From assembly GCF_932526225.1 (NCBI RefSeq), contig NC_064048.1:8828515-8892514 (forward strand): a DNA stretch of 64,000 nt, written 5' to 3'. Source of the DNA: Nematostella vectensis. Taxonomy: Eukaryota > Cnidaria > Anthozoa > Actiniaria > Edwardsiidae. A program made the position numbers and the translations under genes. Positions 1 through 11,264 of the stretch are shown piece after piece. The notes beneath the pieces are model-generated. The model was not told the DNA's origin. It saw only the letters and a list, made by a program, of their open reading frames with translations, and did no database searches. The stretch's first letter is position 1, and every line of letters starts with the position of its first letter.

Positions 1-860
1 AGTTTAAGAAATGAATTTTAAAGACACAATCTGTGCGTCTTTAGAGATTTGATAAAAACTCGCTCTATTCCCAGATTGCATTTTTGTGTTACTTTTTTCA
101 TCAGTAAAATTTCAAAATTCAAGACATTTTACGTATTTCCAAGACTTTTCAAGTGCTAAATTCACAAGAATACATGTTCACCTAATAATCTAACTAGTAC
201 GCTGGCGGCGAGGATTGTCACAAAAGCAAAGCATCATGGGTAGGTTAAGCCGGTCCCTTTAAGCACGAGTGCAATACGGTTTGATACTACTCTTAGCTAA
301 ACATGACCAAACTGTTTATTAAAAGTTTACTATGATATGAGTTCCTTGTTCTAGGTGTCGAGCTATCGGACACATTTGGTTTCGTTTGGAAGATGAATTT
401 TATTAAAACAACCATCTGGCGGAATTCAAGGCTTGGCGACACAAGCAGATGTGTCAGTTAGTTTCTAGGCCGAAACGTATTTTTTTCGTGTAAACGCATT
501 TTTACTTCCATAAATATGGTGAAATGGATGTAAGGGGAAATATTGCTTTCATGATTTGACCATCAAACAAACAACACAACTTTATTTTTTAACCAAAAAA
601 ATAAATAAAACAGCAAAAGAATAATTAATGCACAATGATTTATACTAAATGTTTTTTCTGACTTCACGTCTGATGGCTTTTTCTCCACGCTGCATACAAT
701 GCATCTTTCTCTTCACTGCTTGGGCGCTTGTACATCTCCCTATATTACCTTGTGGTCTTAGTCCGCTAAATTACGCAGTCAAATCAATCCTGATTATCGT
801 CCAATTGTACGTTTATTTGGTTATGTTCTCCCCGCTGTATATGGTGCATTTCTATTGGCT
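1..860. repeat. Segmental duplication, copy 1
   Basis: This block covers the GPCR C-terminal end and its 3' flank. It matches 2434-3530 in the same order: AGTTTAAGAAATGAAT at 1 and 2434, a GATAAAAACTCGC stretch, ACAAGAATAC, and the GPCR tail around 760-860. The copies are clearly diverged with many small gaps. The block starts at the window edge, so it may extend further left. Confidence 0.7.
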
Positions 861-1788
861 CTGCTAGCGCGCCTTGACACCTTCCTGCATTTCGTTCTCC
901 TGCTCTACCTTGCACGTTCGCAACAACAGGTTTATGCCTAAACAAAACCTGTTTGAACTCAGGAATCCTCCAGGCGTACACCACGATGTTAATGCACGAG
1001 TTGGAATATTGAAGATAACGGAGAGTCATCTCAGTATAATAATTATAAGACAAAAAATTTAATCTTAGTATGACCCAGTAACACATATTAGGAATCCATG
1101 TGACTAGTGACGCCAGCGTGACAATGAGAAGCGTGACGGCAAGCTTCTTGTCACGCAATCTTTCACGGGCTCCGTGTCCGTTGATATGACTCGCCCTGGA
1201 TCTGATCATGATGACGGTGTAGGCAGCTGGCATTATTAGAAAAGGCAAGAAGATGTAGATAAAGAACAATGTTAAAATAATCTTCACAGGTATGAGTGGG
1301 GTAAAATCGCGCAATGACATCGTCACTGTACTAATAAGGGCGATGACCCAAGGAGTTCCGATCAGGAGACCGTAAAATGTCTTACACGTTCCTCGGTGAT
1401 AGAAAGGAAAGGCGACTGCAACAAGACGCTCCACCGATACAGCGGCCAGAAAATTGACCGATGAACAGGTTGAGAAATAATTCAAACTAAAAACGAATAC
1501 ATCAAAGGCGTGGATAAGATAACGCACTGAGAGCAGGAATCTCAGAAAAGCGATAACCCTGAACAAGCAGTTGAGGCCGACGAGAAAATCGGCGATGCAC
1601 AGATTGACGAGTAGATAGTTTGATCTGCGCCGTCGGAGACTTTTCGTTTTGAGTAAGACGACTAGGCTGATGGTGTTCCCAATAATCGCCCAAAGTCCAA
1701 GTACCGTCAGGCACGGGATCGCTGCCTTGAAAACACCTTCATTTTTATCTGTGTTCCCCTGTGTTGTAGTGTTGCTGCTTTGATTCAT
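784..1788 (-). CDS. Class A (rhodopsin-like) GPCR, single exon
   Basis: Orphan seven-transmembrane receptor of the plasma membrane, 334 residues from the Met at 1788. The reading frame stays open back to 1977, but that extension is lysine-rich sequence from a poly-T tract, so I start at MNQSSNTTT, which carries N-glycosylation sites. Seen: TM1 with GN (37-38), TM2 with LCIADFLVG (63-71), ERL in place of DRY at 120-122, P182 and Y190 in TM5, TWIP at 230-233 in TM6 and NIVVY at 267-271 in place of NPxxY. The TM3 cysteine expected near residue 96 is Asp and the second extracellular loop has no Cys, so the usual disulfide is absent. The aminergic Asp position (about 103) is Asn. A minus-strand AATAAA lies at 586-581. 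Ligand unknown; the class is sure, the subfamily is not. Confidence 0.9.
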   Translation of the reverse strand: MNQSSNTTTQGNTDKNEGVFKAAIPCLTVLGLWAIIGNTISLVVLLKTKSLRRRRSNYLLVNLCIADFLVGLNCLFRVIAFLRFLLSVRYLIHAFDVFVFSLNYFSTCSSVNFLAAVSVERLVAVAFPFYHRGTCKTFYGLLIGTPWVIALISTVTMSLRDFTPLIPVKIILTLFFIYIFLPFLIMPAAYTVIMIRSRASHINGHGARERLRDKKLAVTLLIVTLASLVTWIPNMCYWVILRLNFLSYNYYTEMTLRYLQYSNSCINIVVYAWRIPEFKQVLFRHKPVVANVQGRAGERNAGRCQGALAEPIEMHHIQRGEHNQINVQLDDNQD

Positions 1789-2433
1789 TTTTAAATAAGT
1801 GTTTTTTTTTGTTTTTTTTTTTGCGGAATTAGCGTTTACGAGGTAAAGAATGGGAAAAAAGTTTTCTTTTTGTCGTTTTATGAGCTGTGCTTCGCTCAAT
1901 GCTGGCGAAACTAATAAGTACATCCGATATGAGTTTGAGACTATATCCAACTGCTCGCAACGCAGAAATTGACCCAATTTGTACCTAATTGGAGTCTGAA
2001 GGTTGCGTTTTCATTTCGAATCTCCAAATGTAAAAGAGTAATGTTATTGAAAAACACCATCTGTGCACTCTAAAAGACCTTGTCTTTCTAAATGAGAAAA
2101 GCTTAAATGGGCCGACAACCATCAACCAACAAATCATTCATTATTTTAGCAAACCCAGTGGAAGTCGAATCAATTTTAAAAATCTTAGGCAACTATATGT
2201 ATACATTCTTGTACATTACTGACTAACAGTACAAAGTCTTGAAAACTTCAAATAAAAATAAGACCTAGAATATAAAAGGTCAGGGTTGATCATTTTTATG
2301 TATAGACAAGCAACATTAGAAAAACATTAAATATGAGAATTAAAAAAATCAACCGAGATCAGCTTTTTATTAGTTTTAAATCCAAGAGACAATAAGTCCA
2401 TTTATGGATGAAATAATACTTTTGCCGCAACTA

Positions 2434-3530
2434 GTTTAAGAAATGAATGGATTTCAAAATAGCCATCTGTGATATCAAAGACCTTCTCTAACGAGAAAAT
2501 TCCTAGAAATTTTACGTTTCGGGATTCGATAAAAACTCGCCCTATTCCCAGACTGTATATTTGTATTACTTTTTCCATTATTAATATTTCACAATCAAAG
2601 ACATTCTACGTATTTTTAAACGTTTTTAGTTCTCAATGCACAAGAATACTTGTCCACCTAATATATAATTTAAGAAATGCTCCCTGTAAGAACTAGGCAA
2701 CCTAACGGTAAAATGCAAGTATGTCGAAATTTGATTAGTCAAGACAAAAAAATACAACATAAGTTACACTTAAAACTAAATCCTGCCTAACGTTTTTGAA
2801 TACACTCTTTTTTTTTTATAAGAACGTCTAATTTCCAGTTGAGGCTGGGACGTTATATGTTCTGAATATGTTCTTAACGACGTTCTTAAATTTTAGGGTA
2901 TATAAGAATATAAAACCCAATGAATTATTAGGAAGAGAACTACAATAGCAATAGTAATGTTGTTACTATGAGCACAATTTTATTCTTCATTTAAGAACGC
3001 ATCAGGACTAAAAAAGAAAAAAAATCCTGTTATCATGCATCATATCTGCATCATATCTGTTAGCATGTTCTAAAACTTTGGTGAAATCTCAGGCTGGACT
3101 TTCTTATAAAAAAGGTTCTTATGAAAAAAAGTATATCGCTTATTGCCTTGGTTCTCGGTACATAACTCTTACTTAGACAAATCTAACGTTGGGAACCTTG
3201 TGAAAATTATGTCAAGCAAAAACTATTGTTCTTTTTTCTTTTGATTGGTTCAAAACAGAAAATTTCGTATAAGATATATCAGGGAGCACATGTTTCATGT
3301 AATTTTCTCAAAATCTCTTCATATTTTGTGACTGTGTGTTTAGTACAAAAAATATCCCTATTTTTATTTTCCACGCAGCATACAACGTATTTGTATCTAC
3401 TCTGCTCGCACGCCTGAAAATCTTCCTATATTTCCAGGTGGTCTTTTCCACCAAATTGTTCAGTCAAATAAATCGATTTTCGTATTTGCTGGTTAGGTTC
3501 TCCCTGCTATTCATGGTTTATTTCTTGACC
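2434..3530. pseudogene. Decayed tandem duplicate of the GPCR 3' region
   Basis: Diverged second copy of 1-860. The part at about 3360-3530 aligns with the minus-strand end of the GPCR gene (shared GTGGTCTT, CAGTCAAAT.AATC, GGTTATGTTCTCC-like blocks), but no receptor frame survives on either strand. A TIR element (2801-3134) is inserted inside. Only the 3' end of the receptor is present, so this is a truncated relic and not a second gene. Confidence 0.6.
2801..3134. mobile_element. MITE-like element, family TACACTC, copy 1
   Basis: About 334 bp starting TACACTCTTTTT and ending in an inverted TTCTTATGAAAA block. The interior carries ATAAGAACGTC near the left end and CAGGCTGGAC near the right. 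It matches 4403-4743 in inverted orientation. There is no coding capacity, which suggests a non-autonomous DNA transposon. Confidence 0.6.
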
Positions 3531-3758
3531 TCTGTCACGCTATACGCTTGAAACCAGTTATATAGCGTGACATGCCCAGGCATTCTGACCTGTGTCACGA
3601 TATACGCTTGTATACAGTAACATGGCGTGACATACACAGGCATTCTGACCTATGTCACGCTTACGCTGGAATACAGTAGCAAAGCGTGACATGCGCAGGC
3701 ATTCTGACCTCTGTCACGCTATACGCTTGAACACAGTAACGTTGTGTGACATAATCGA
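3527..3758. repeat. 60-bp tandem repeat with internal hairpin
   Basis: About 3.6 units of 59-60 bp. Each unit contains TGTCACGC followed about 20 bases later by GCGTGACA, so each can fold into a hairpin. In the first unit the stem is a perfect 12 bp (TGTCACGCTATA / TATAGCGTGACA); the other units keep 7-9 bp. It sits at the end of the decayed GPCR duplicate. Confidence 0.8.
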
Positions 3759-4402
3759 GGTTTATCAGATATTCTTCCCTTCTTTGATTTGCATAAAACA
3801 TAAAGCGTACCCGGTCATCGATCTATGGGGGATATTTTCAGACTGTAGGATGGCTTTTTTCTTTGTTTTCGCTTTTTCCCTTTTTTTTCTTTTTTCTACC
3901 GCAACACGCTATGTAAATTAAAAGCTACAATTAGTAGGGAAATTCATTTAATCTTATTTTATAGGCCAGTTCATTCATAGGCTGATGTGGTTGATCGAGA
4001 ATGATTGAAGCGGACTCCCAAATATGGTATGTAATGCCTAATAAGGAAATGACCGATTGAGCTAGAAAATCGACAGTTTCAGTAAAACAAAATGGAATGC
4101 TATTGGCAAATTTTATATTTACATCGATTTTAAATGATAATTTAAAATTTCTTCAATGAGATTTGTATTCTTATTTCGAATGAAAACAATAAAAAAGGTG
4201 TGGCTGAAAAGGGCTTTTAGCAACACCTACGAGAAATCAAACATACACGGAAAAGTAAAGATCTTAACACTTCAGAAACCTATTACCGAACACGAAATAA
4301 TAAATAAATGTACAAGTGCTTGGACGGCGCACTAGGAGGGTCGACGAAGCAGTGTCAGCTGCCTGTCACAAAGCGAAAAATCAAGAACCACAAAAGAATC
4401 TC

Positions 4403-4743
4403 TACACTCTTATTTTCTTTATTAGAACCTTTTTAATAAGAACGTCCAGCCTGAGATTTCGCCAAATTTTAAAGAACATGCCGAGGCTTAGATAGTAGAA
4501 AGGACCAAAGGTACCTGATGCGTTCTAAAATGCAGAATCAAATTGTGCTCAAAGTAAGAACCATATTTTTGCTATTAATCATTAGTGTAATTCTCTTCAT
4601 AATTATTTATTGAGTATAATATTTTTATATACACTAAAATTTAGGAGCATCATTAAGAAAAAATTAAGCCTTAAAATGTCCCAAAAATAAGAACGGCCCA
4701 GCCTCAACTGAAAATAAGACGTTCTAATAAAAAAATGAGTGTA
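4403..4743. mobile_element. MITE-like element, family TACACTC, copy 2
   Basis: 341 bp running from TACACTCTTATTTT to AAAAATGAGTGTA, so the outer ends are inverted repeats. The interior is the inverted counterpart of 2801-3134. Non-coding. A third, partial copy starts at about 9331. Confidence 0.7.
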
Positions 4744-5978
4744 TTCGAAATTGGCGAAAATAACGTATAAAGCTTAGTTTTTAGATATGATATTGTAAAT
4801 TTTCTTAATGTTCTTCGTGTTTCTTTATTTTGGATGAAAAAAAAAACGCTCAGATATATCAAAAGAAATATCTAAAACTTTTCATAATCTGTAAAATAAC
4901 AAACCCCTGGCTCTCGTCTGTGAGGTGAAAAAGTTTATAATATCTTTCAATAGTCTTACTTTCAAAAGGTCAAGACTTGTAAAATAAAAAGCTACTGAAA
5001 AGACGGTACAAGTATAGCTTCTCGTACTTGGCTGACAGTAAACTTGGTTAAAATCTCAAAAGAAAACAATGCCATTAAATCAACAACGCACTTAATTGTT
5101 TCAAACAAAGGGCGATGGAAGCAATACGACAAATGCTGAGTGGTTGCATTCCCTTATGTAAACTTGACACTGTATTAGCGTGTCTGTGTTTATACAAACC
5201 TGAATTATATTTACAAAACGTGTTATTATTTAAAGGGCAGGTTCCTTGTACTGCCATTTAGATTGGTCTGCGGCTGACAAGCGTAAAAAAGCCCTTGATG
5301 TTTCTGTTTCCGGTTGCACACTGGTTAATCTTCCTTTTAGTGTTAAAACCGTGTTGAAATCACGCCATCCTTGACGCGTAATCACCGCATATCAACATAA
5401 AGCATTTGCCTGCCATGCGGGTAAAATATTCGTAGAATCTGTTTGTCACGGCAGGGTATCCTCCAAAGGTGACCCAATCGACGATTTGATTCAGATATCT
5501 GAATATCACGCTCTATTATCACCTTTTAAAAGTACAACATCCCAGTTTATTTAACTAGAGAGCTAAGTTATGACCAGAGACCAGCCATTACATAGAAATA
5601 CATTTATTATAGCCATGTTTAGTAGTACTATAGTTTTAGTTAGACTAGCACATAATGCAAAGGTACATTGTCAATAGGGTCGGCCTTTGAACTGAAGTTT
5701 ACTATAAGGACCATCACTCAAGCGTACAAGCGGCAACTAGAGGTGAAACAATTTTCAAATGTGTACCTTCCAAACGTCATAAAAACTTTATCAAACACTA
5801 ACTGAATACGTTATGTTGTTCTTAGCAGCAAATATGTTTTCCTAAGATGAAACAGTAGAGGTTATTCACTAACAGACACGTTAATAACTTACCGCCCTCA
5901 AAATATAAATAATCGACTGTGTATACAGGTTTACGATATGATCATACCGTGCAAATTCCAAGTATATGGACCGGCATA
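4744..5978. other. Intergenic region, no gene seen
   Basis: AT-rich sequence without a convincing reading frame on either strand. A minus-strand AATAAA near 5608 could serve the coiled-coil gene that ends at 5979. Confidence 0.5.
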
Positions 5979-6986
5979 TTATTTTCCCGGTCCGATAGTG
6001 TCACTAGAGGAATATTCCGACCCTGAATTAGAACTCCCTCCAGTTTCCACTAAAAGGCGTTCAAACTGGTTTACTTTCTCGTTCAAAAATCCTAAAACAT
6101 CGTTCATATCTCCGTCCCACTCTGTTGAGTCGTTATCCGTGGCTGAGTGTGGTCCTCGAGCCTCGGTCGCCGGCTTTGTGAGTGATACCTTATGCTTCGA
6201 GATCGTCGAGGCCTCCGTATTTACAGCGCGTATTGTAATCCCGCTAACAGCCGAATCAGAATTATACGAACTCGCTCGGGAGTTATCCCCACGCGGAATT
6301 ATAAAGGGCCTATTTCGTTTGATGTTGAATGAGTCCGAACGCTTCGGTGGTTGTGGTCGAGGCCGAGGAGTTTCGCTTGTAGGGCTAGGGGTAGAAGGTG
6401 TACTAGGAGTAGCAGGAGTTAGTGGTATTCTCTCCTTTTCTTTGGCTCTATCTCTAGCGTCTATAGAATCTAAGTTATCCAACGTAAGCGTTTTCTCTCG
6501 CGCGATTCTCTCTAATCGGTCTGTTCTCTCTGGCAGCGGAGGCGGCTCGTCGGATGGTTTGGTCTCTGCTTCTCGGACCTCTCGCCGCAGTAGCCTGCTC
6601 TCCGCATCTTTCTTCTGTATCGTTCTCTCGTGTTTCTTAGCGAGCCCGTGTAAATACTTCACCATATCCTTTTCTCTTTTTAACTCAGTCTTAAGCTGGT
6701 TCTGGGTTACTTTAAATCGATCATTTTGGTATTCAAGTTCCTTCATTTTCCTCTGGAGGGTCTGATTTTCGGTCTTGAGAATGATAATAATCTTCTCCAG
6801 GTTTGAATTCTCGGCTTTTAATAGCTTTAGCGCCATGTGCAGATTGGAGCCCTGGTCTATAGGCTCTGAAAACCTCATATCGTTAGCCATAGACGCTAGG
6901 TACTCGCGGTTTTTGGCAGATATCCCGTACATGGCTACTTTATCACCGTATTCCTTCCTAGAGCTCCCAGTTCGACGATGCATCAC
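5979..6986 (-). CDS. Coiled-coil protein with Pro/Ser-rich middle, intronless
   Basis: A 335-residue protein I do not recognise by name. Residues about 50-145 form a heptad-rich coiled coil with the motif REKDMVKYLHG, then KKHERTIQKKD. The middle is low-complexity: PPPLPER and a TPSTPSTPSP run followed by RPRPQPPKR, which look like SH3-type proline sites. The C-terminal 45 residues include a short helical segment (MNDVLGFLNEKVNQFERLL). The MVKYLHG coil is shared with the protein at 17045-19159, so the two are probably paralogues. The coil loosely recalls EK-x-V-x-YL coils of ciliary BBOF1/CFAP157-type proteins; that is only a weak impression. The start is the first of two adjacent Met codons. 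Antisense ORFs here are shadows. Confidence 0.75.
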   Translation of the reverse strand: MMHRRTGSSRKEYGDKVAMYGISAKNREYLASMANDMRFSEPIDQGSNLHMALKLLKAENSNLEKIIIILKTENQTLQRKMKELEYQNDRFKVTQNQLKTELKREKDMVKYLHGLAKKHERTIQKKDAESRLLRREVREAETKPSDEPPPLPERTDRLERIAREKTLTLDNLDSIDARDRAKEKERIPLTPATPSTPSTPSPTSETPRPRPQPPKRSDSFNIKRNRPFIIPRGDNSRASSYNSDSAVSGITIRAVNTEASTISKHKVSLTKPATEARGPHSATDNDSTEWDGDMNDVLGFLNEKVNQFERLLVETGGSSNSGSEYSSSDTIGPGK

Positions 6987-8455
6987 AATGTCTACGAGTC
7001 ACTAACGAAACCGCAGGCACTTGCATATTTAAGGTCCCCCTGTGTTGAGTGACATCTTAGCCGTCGCGTTACCTATTTTAGAACCATTCCTGAAAATGAC
7101 CTTACTTAACTAATCTTACTCAATAAATATAAACTTAGAATTTCCTCCTTATACGGAGCTCATTTCCTATCTTCTTTAGCCTCGATGCACGGATAAAAAT
7201 TTATCGTAGCATGGCTTATATTTTGACTTCAGCACTTTTGTGTGGAATTTCCGAAGCGTTATTTTTTGGTTTTGCATGTATTTCCGGTGTTTTTGTGGAT
7301 ACGGTCAAGTTGATGAGCTGTTAAATCAAATTAATACAATTAGCACCAAAGCGTGAAATTTAACAATAAGGTAATAAAGTTTTCACGCCATGTTTTCATC
7401 AGTTCTCATCACCTATTTCACACCAATTTAGTACCTATATAAATATTCACTTCTTGCCAATTTTACAGCTATCGCACAAGTGTCAACAATTGATGATAAA
7501 TGCTGGCTTCGATTAATGTCCAGTTGTTTAGATCTCGCAGCAAAAGGAAAGTAGCTAGACATTATTTGATTCGTAGATCCATTGACTCTGACAATTAAGT
7601 AACGGACAGCCTGCGGAAACGAAAATTCCCCCAGCACCCCTCCCATATAAAGGATATATAGGCCATAATATCAATTAAACAAAAACAGCGAAAAATCCTT
7701 GGCAAAAAGCGCGGCGAATAAACACACACCAAGTTTCACAACAATAATAAAATATTTTATTAATATTTTTCAAATCCAATGCTTCTTAAGCTGAACATGT
7801 TGAATCGAAAATGAATTTTCATCCCTCGTGAGCGGTTTTTGGAAATAAAATTCCGTAATGGTTTATTTCACTATTCCTTGTCCAAGTTGTTATCTACACG
7901 GTACACTTTATATTCTAGTACTCGAAAATCGAAAATGTCTATTAGACCAATCGTACAAAAAAGCGAAAACCAGTGAAAACCAGCTTTGGTGTGAAAGCAA
8001 CTCTGGCGTAAAAGATGGACTGGTCGAGGATTCTACCAGCATGACATTAATAGGCCCTTTACGTAGTTTTCTATTATAAGGGGTATACCTATCTTGGCGG
8101 CCAGAAATAGGCAATGCCCGATGCAATAAAACTATAGTTTAGTCTACCGCAAGATTTTTCTTTCGATACATTTTAAGCAAATTTATAGTAATCAAATCTG
8201 ACAGGTGAATGAGGGAGCGTCCGGCTTGTAGCCTTGTTTTCTATGATTCATGCGCTGTTATTATTGGATTCTGTTTTCCTGTTCCACGTTAATGATTATG
8301 CAATTTTCTTTTATTCGTTCCCATTTTTGTATTTTGCGATTGACCTTTTCTTCTGATACAAGGTTAACGAGAAAATCCTATGCGCACTAGTTATTGATTT
8401 CGCATTCCTGGCATACCAAGGCACATATGTCGGTCCCAGACACGTGTGAGGGAGA
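6987..8455. other. Intergenic region, no gene seen
   Basis: No supported coding sequence. Short ORFs near 7428-7646 and 7858-8126 overlap on opposite strands and show no family features. The sequence just upstream of 6986 should hold the promoter of the coiled-coil gene, but no clear motif was found. Confidence 0.4.
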
Positions 8456-8746
8456 TTATACGTGCTCTAAACCAGAATTGAAGAGTTCAAGAGCAGCAAA
8501 GGTTCTTGACAGAATCGCGCCTAAGTGCGTGTAAAAACGCTGAACGAGGGTGGTGTTTTGACCGGTCAATTGGTTTGTCTGCGTTTCAAAGCCCTGCCCT
8601 GTGTTGTCTGTGTTTTTATCGATTTTAGCAGCTTCTTCCGTCTTCGCATCATCAATGAACTCCCAGAAACCCTCGAATAGGATTGCATAGCTTGCATATT
8701 TGATTTGAGAGTTTCTTATGGTGATGTTGAGTTGAGATAGCTGCAA
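8456..8746 (-). CDS. Possible small protein or terminal exon
   Basis: A 96-residue frame with balanced, protein-like composition (for example FEGFWEFIDDAKTEEAAKID and a helical C-terminus). TTTTTGCAG just before the second codon region could be a splice acceptor, so it may be a last exon. No family was recognised and no partner exon was found upstream on the minus strand. Confidence 0.3.
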   Translation of the reverse strand: MQLSQLNITIRNSQIKYASYAILFEGFWEFIDDAKTEEAAKIDKNTDNTGQGFETQTNQLTGQNTTLVQRFYTHLGAILSRTFAALELFNSGLEHV

Positions 8747-8824
8747 TTTTTGCTATGGGATAGGGGATTACATCTTATCGGACGTAATCGGGTGTTCACG
8801 GTGCATCATTCTTTGCATGACGCT

Positions 8825-8905
8825 GAGGAGTTGACAGTCATAGCGTGAACTTTAGACTTTGTCATAGCGTGACACAAACGTGACACATGGTGACATAGGC
8901 GCGCA
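8825..8905. repeat. GCGTGAC-rich short repeats
   Basis: Repeated CATAGCGTGA, GTGACA and the segment GTGACATAGGCGCGC. The words resemble the hairpin array at 3527-3758 and the inverted-repeat element at 50774-50960. Confidence 0.45.
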
Positions 8906-9330
8906 GTTCAGAGAGGGGTGGGGGTGGAGGGATTTGTTCCATGTCGACCTGATAGGGATGCTCGTCGTATTATATATATATCGGGTATATATCGGATATG
9001 CTACGTAAACTTGCAGGAACCGTTCGGTTTTGTTTTTTTAAGTCAGTCATTTTGAATAGGTTCGAGGAACACTCGTTTTTTTTATTACAATAGAAATTCG
9101 CGCATGCTCGCCCCAGTCTCCCATAGACCATTACGGCGAAGAGCAACATCCGCTTGATCGTGGAGTAATTTCGAAATAGCCATCTCAAAACAACGTTTTT
9201 TAATAGGTTTACCAGCTTCTCACAACAGCCAAGAAATGGACGGTGACATTTTGCTAGGATGGCAATATGGAGTCTGACCATGGCTCTTTAAATGACTGAA
9301 ACACAATCTTCTTACAGTTGAATACACTCT

Positions 9331-9405
9331 TATTTTTATAAGAACCTTTTTATAGGAACGCCAAGCTTGAGATTTCAGCAAATTTTGAGAACATGCTCAG
9401 AACTT
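9331..9405. mobile_element. Partial MITE, family TACACTC, copy 3
   Basis: TACACTCTTATTTTTATAAGAACC, then a CTTGAGATTTCAGCAAATTTTGAGAACATGC-like stretch, match the left end of the element at 4403. Only about 75 bp are recognisable. Confidence 0.6.
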
Positions 9406-9891
9406 GTGAAACGGTAGGGTTTTACCGGTTCGATAGAATGGCTTGAGAAAGGTTAGGGAGAAGAACAAAGACGAGAGCTGGTTCAGGCCCTTAAAAGAAT
9501 CGAGCATACAAAAACAGGCAGAAAAAATCTTACAGAGAAAATCGAGTAACAAAACTGTCCGGGGGAAAATTAGCCGCGTCATATAGCTAACGATCCGTTT
9601 CTCTGTCTGATTGATTCTAAAATGCAAAAAAGAGGGTAATCCAGTTTTATATTTCTAACTATGACTAAAGCCGTATAGATATAATAATGGGAGCATAGGT
9701 TTGAGACGAAGCTTAATGCTCATTCGGTCTCCTTAAACTCAGAATTGAAAACACTCAACCTGTGAACTCCTTATGATCCTCTCTTGTATTTGCCAACGGC
9801 TCACCAGAGACCGGCACTGTTTCTATGCGTTCTATTAGCTTTATGGCCTTAAATGGTCAAGGGGGCGATAAACGATTCCATGCCCAACCTT

Positions 9892-9968
9892 GTCCCCCCA
9901 GGGTCCTCTCGGTAATTTTCGATATGACGCCATATCGAAAATTACCCAGAAGACCCTGGGGACGAGGT
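9892..9968. mobile_element. Fold-back palindromic repeat
   Basis: CCCAGGGTCCTCTCGGTAAT runs into TTCGATATG, then ACGC, then CATATCGAA and its complement ending GACCCTGGG. The arms are about 33 bp with few mismatches and a 4-base centre. This looks like a short fold-back element; it explains the overlapping ORFs here on both strands. Confidence 0.7.
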
Positions 9969-10132
9969 TATCCCATGTCTTCTTTCCTGCTAACTCCAGA
10001 GGAGGGTGGACACGGGTGCGCGGGGCACGATGGGAAAAATATCGATTTTCACTCATTTGCTTCCTGACGTTGACGAGACAAGACCTCGGCAGGAACATCA
10101 AATCTGGTAAGAATTTACCGAAAATGACATGA

Positions 10133-10813
10133 AAATAACAGCTACCGTATTATTTTATTCTACTTCCAGATTCTCTTTTAAGTAAACTTTATTTACTGAT
10201 GTTAAATTGGAGTTTTAGAGTACAAATTTATCTACAAAGTCTTGTTTTTCACTCGAAAACAGTGAAATTTTGCATCGCAGACTATTTTTCGTGAGTGTTG
10301 AGTGCATTGAACTTTCCCCTTCTAGATAATCAAGGGATAGATAAGAAATTTGACATAATTGTAGTCAGTGGGGCACGTTTTATTTCGACTATTCATCTTA
10401 TTAGAACGGACGAGTTTTTTTTCTCAAAAGCTTCATTGATGCTGATTTATTTATGCTGATTTTACATGTCAAGGTCCTTACAAATGTTGAACAATTTGTA
10501 CTATTCAGAAAGTAGTTCCAAAGCTTATCACTTCCCCTCTATTATTGCTATTTAGCTCGTGTCTGTCAGCAGAAAGGTTCAGGTGATTGCACCAAGCTAT
10601 TGTCAAATAAATTTTCTCTTGCATCATATATTGAATTGGATGTGAATAGAGATATTTATATATAAAAGGCCTCTGATAGCAGGGTGTATACCTTTTAATA
10701 TGTTGAATGTTAAATAAATAAGGTATGTTACACAGAGAGCAATAGTATTATACTTATCATAATTATCACAATTAATTTTTCCTCCTTTGGTGCGAAAATG
10801 TTAATATAGTTTT
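10133..10813. other. Intergenic region, no gene seen
   Basis: AT-rich, with no coding frame that can be supported and no clear repeat unit. Confidence 0.4.
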
Positions 10814-11104
10814 ATGATATTGCCACAGAAATGGATAGCAGCACGAGTGGTACAGAGAGCTGGTGCTGGTAACAGACTGTACGCCCATCCATCTTCCCTG
10901 TCCAAGACATCGCAAGAGGAAGTGGCTAATGAACAAATGCTGAACCACCAAGGAATATCATCCAGCCCGTCCGTACAAACCCTGTACCTGTGCCAATCTT
11001 CAACACCCAGAAAGAGCAACACAGCCCGATATTGGTCTTTCTTTATACGAAAAAAAAGGCAAGAGTGGGGTGGGAGTGGGACATTAGAAGGAGAGCGCAA
11101 ATGA
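10814..11104 (+). CDS. Possible small ORF, unknown product
   Basis: A 96-residue frame starting MILPQKWIAARVVQRAGAG. The basic, amphipathic N-terminus resembles a mitochondrial targeting sequence, but no family was recognised. A second short frame at 11166-11264 (MEVFSKKESEID...) follows out of phase and has coding-like acidic composition. Together they may be remnants or exons of one gene. Weak evidence only. Confidence 0.25.
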   Translation: MILPQKWIAARVVQRAGAGNRLYAHPSSLSKTSQEEVANEQMLNHQGISSSPSVQTLYLCQSSTPRKSNTARYWSFFIRKKRQEWGGSGTLEGERK

Positions 11105-11165
11105 CCAGAAATTTTAGGGAAAGAGATAAGAGCCTTAGCCTTAGAAAAGAGTGATAAGAAGGATT

Positions 11166-11264
11166 ATGGAGGTATTTTCAAAGAAAGAATCAGAAATAGA
11201 CATTATTTTGGATGATATTGAAAAACAGCTCTTCAGAGTTATGGATGTAATAGGTGACATTTAA
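11166..11264 (+). CDS. Possible short coding segment
   Basis: 32 codons from an ATG to TAA with the composition SEIDIILDDIEKQLFRVMD, which reads like a helix. It is not in frame with the ORF at 10814. It could be a last exon or a relic; no family was recognised. Confidence 0.2.
   Translation: MEVFSKKESEIDIILDDIEKQLFRVMDVIGDI

Noticed and set aside
5938-6765. 275-residue plus-strand ORF
   Set aside because: Antisense shadow of the coiled-coil gene; the minus frame has the heptads and domain structure.
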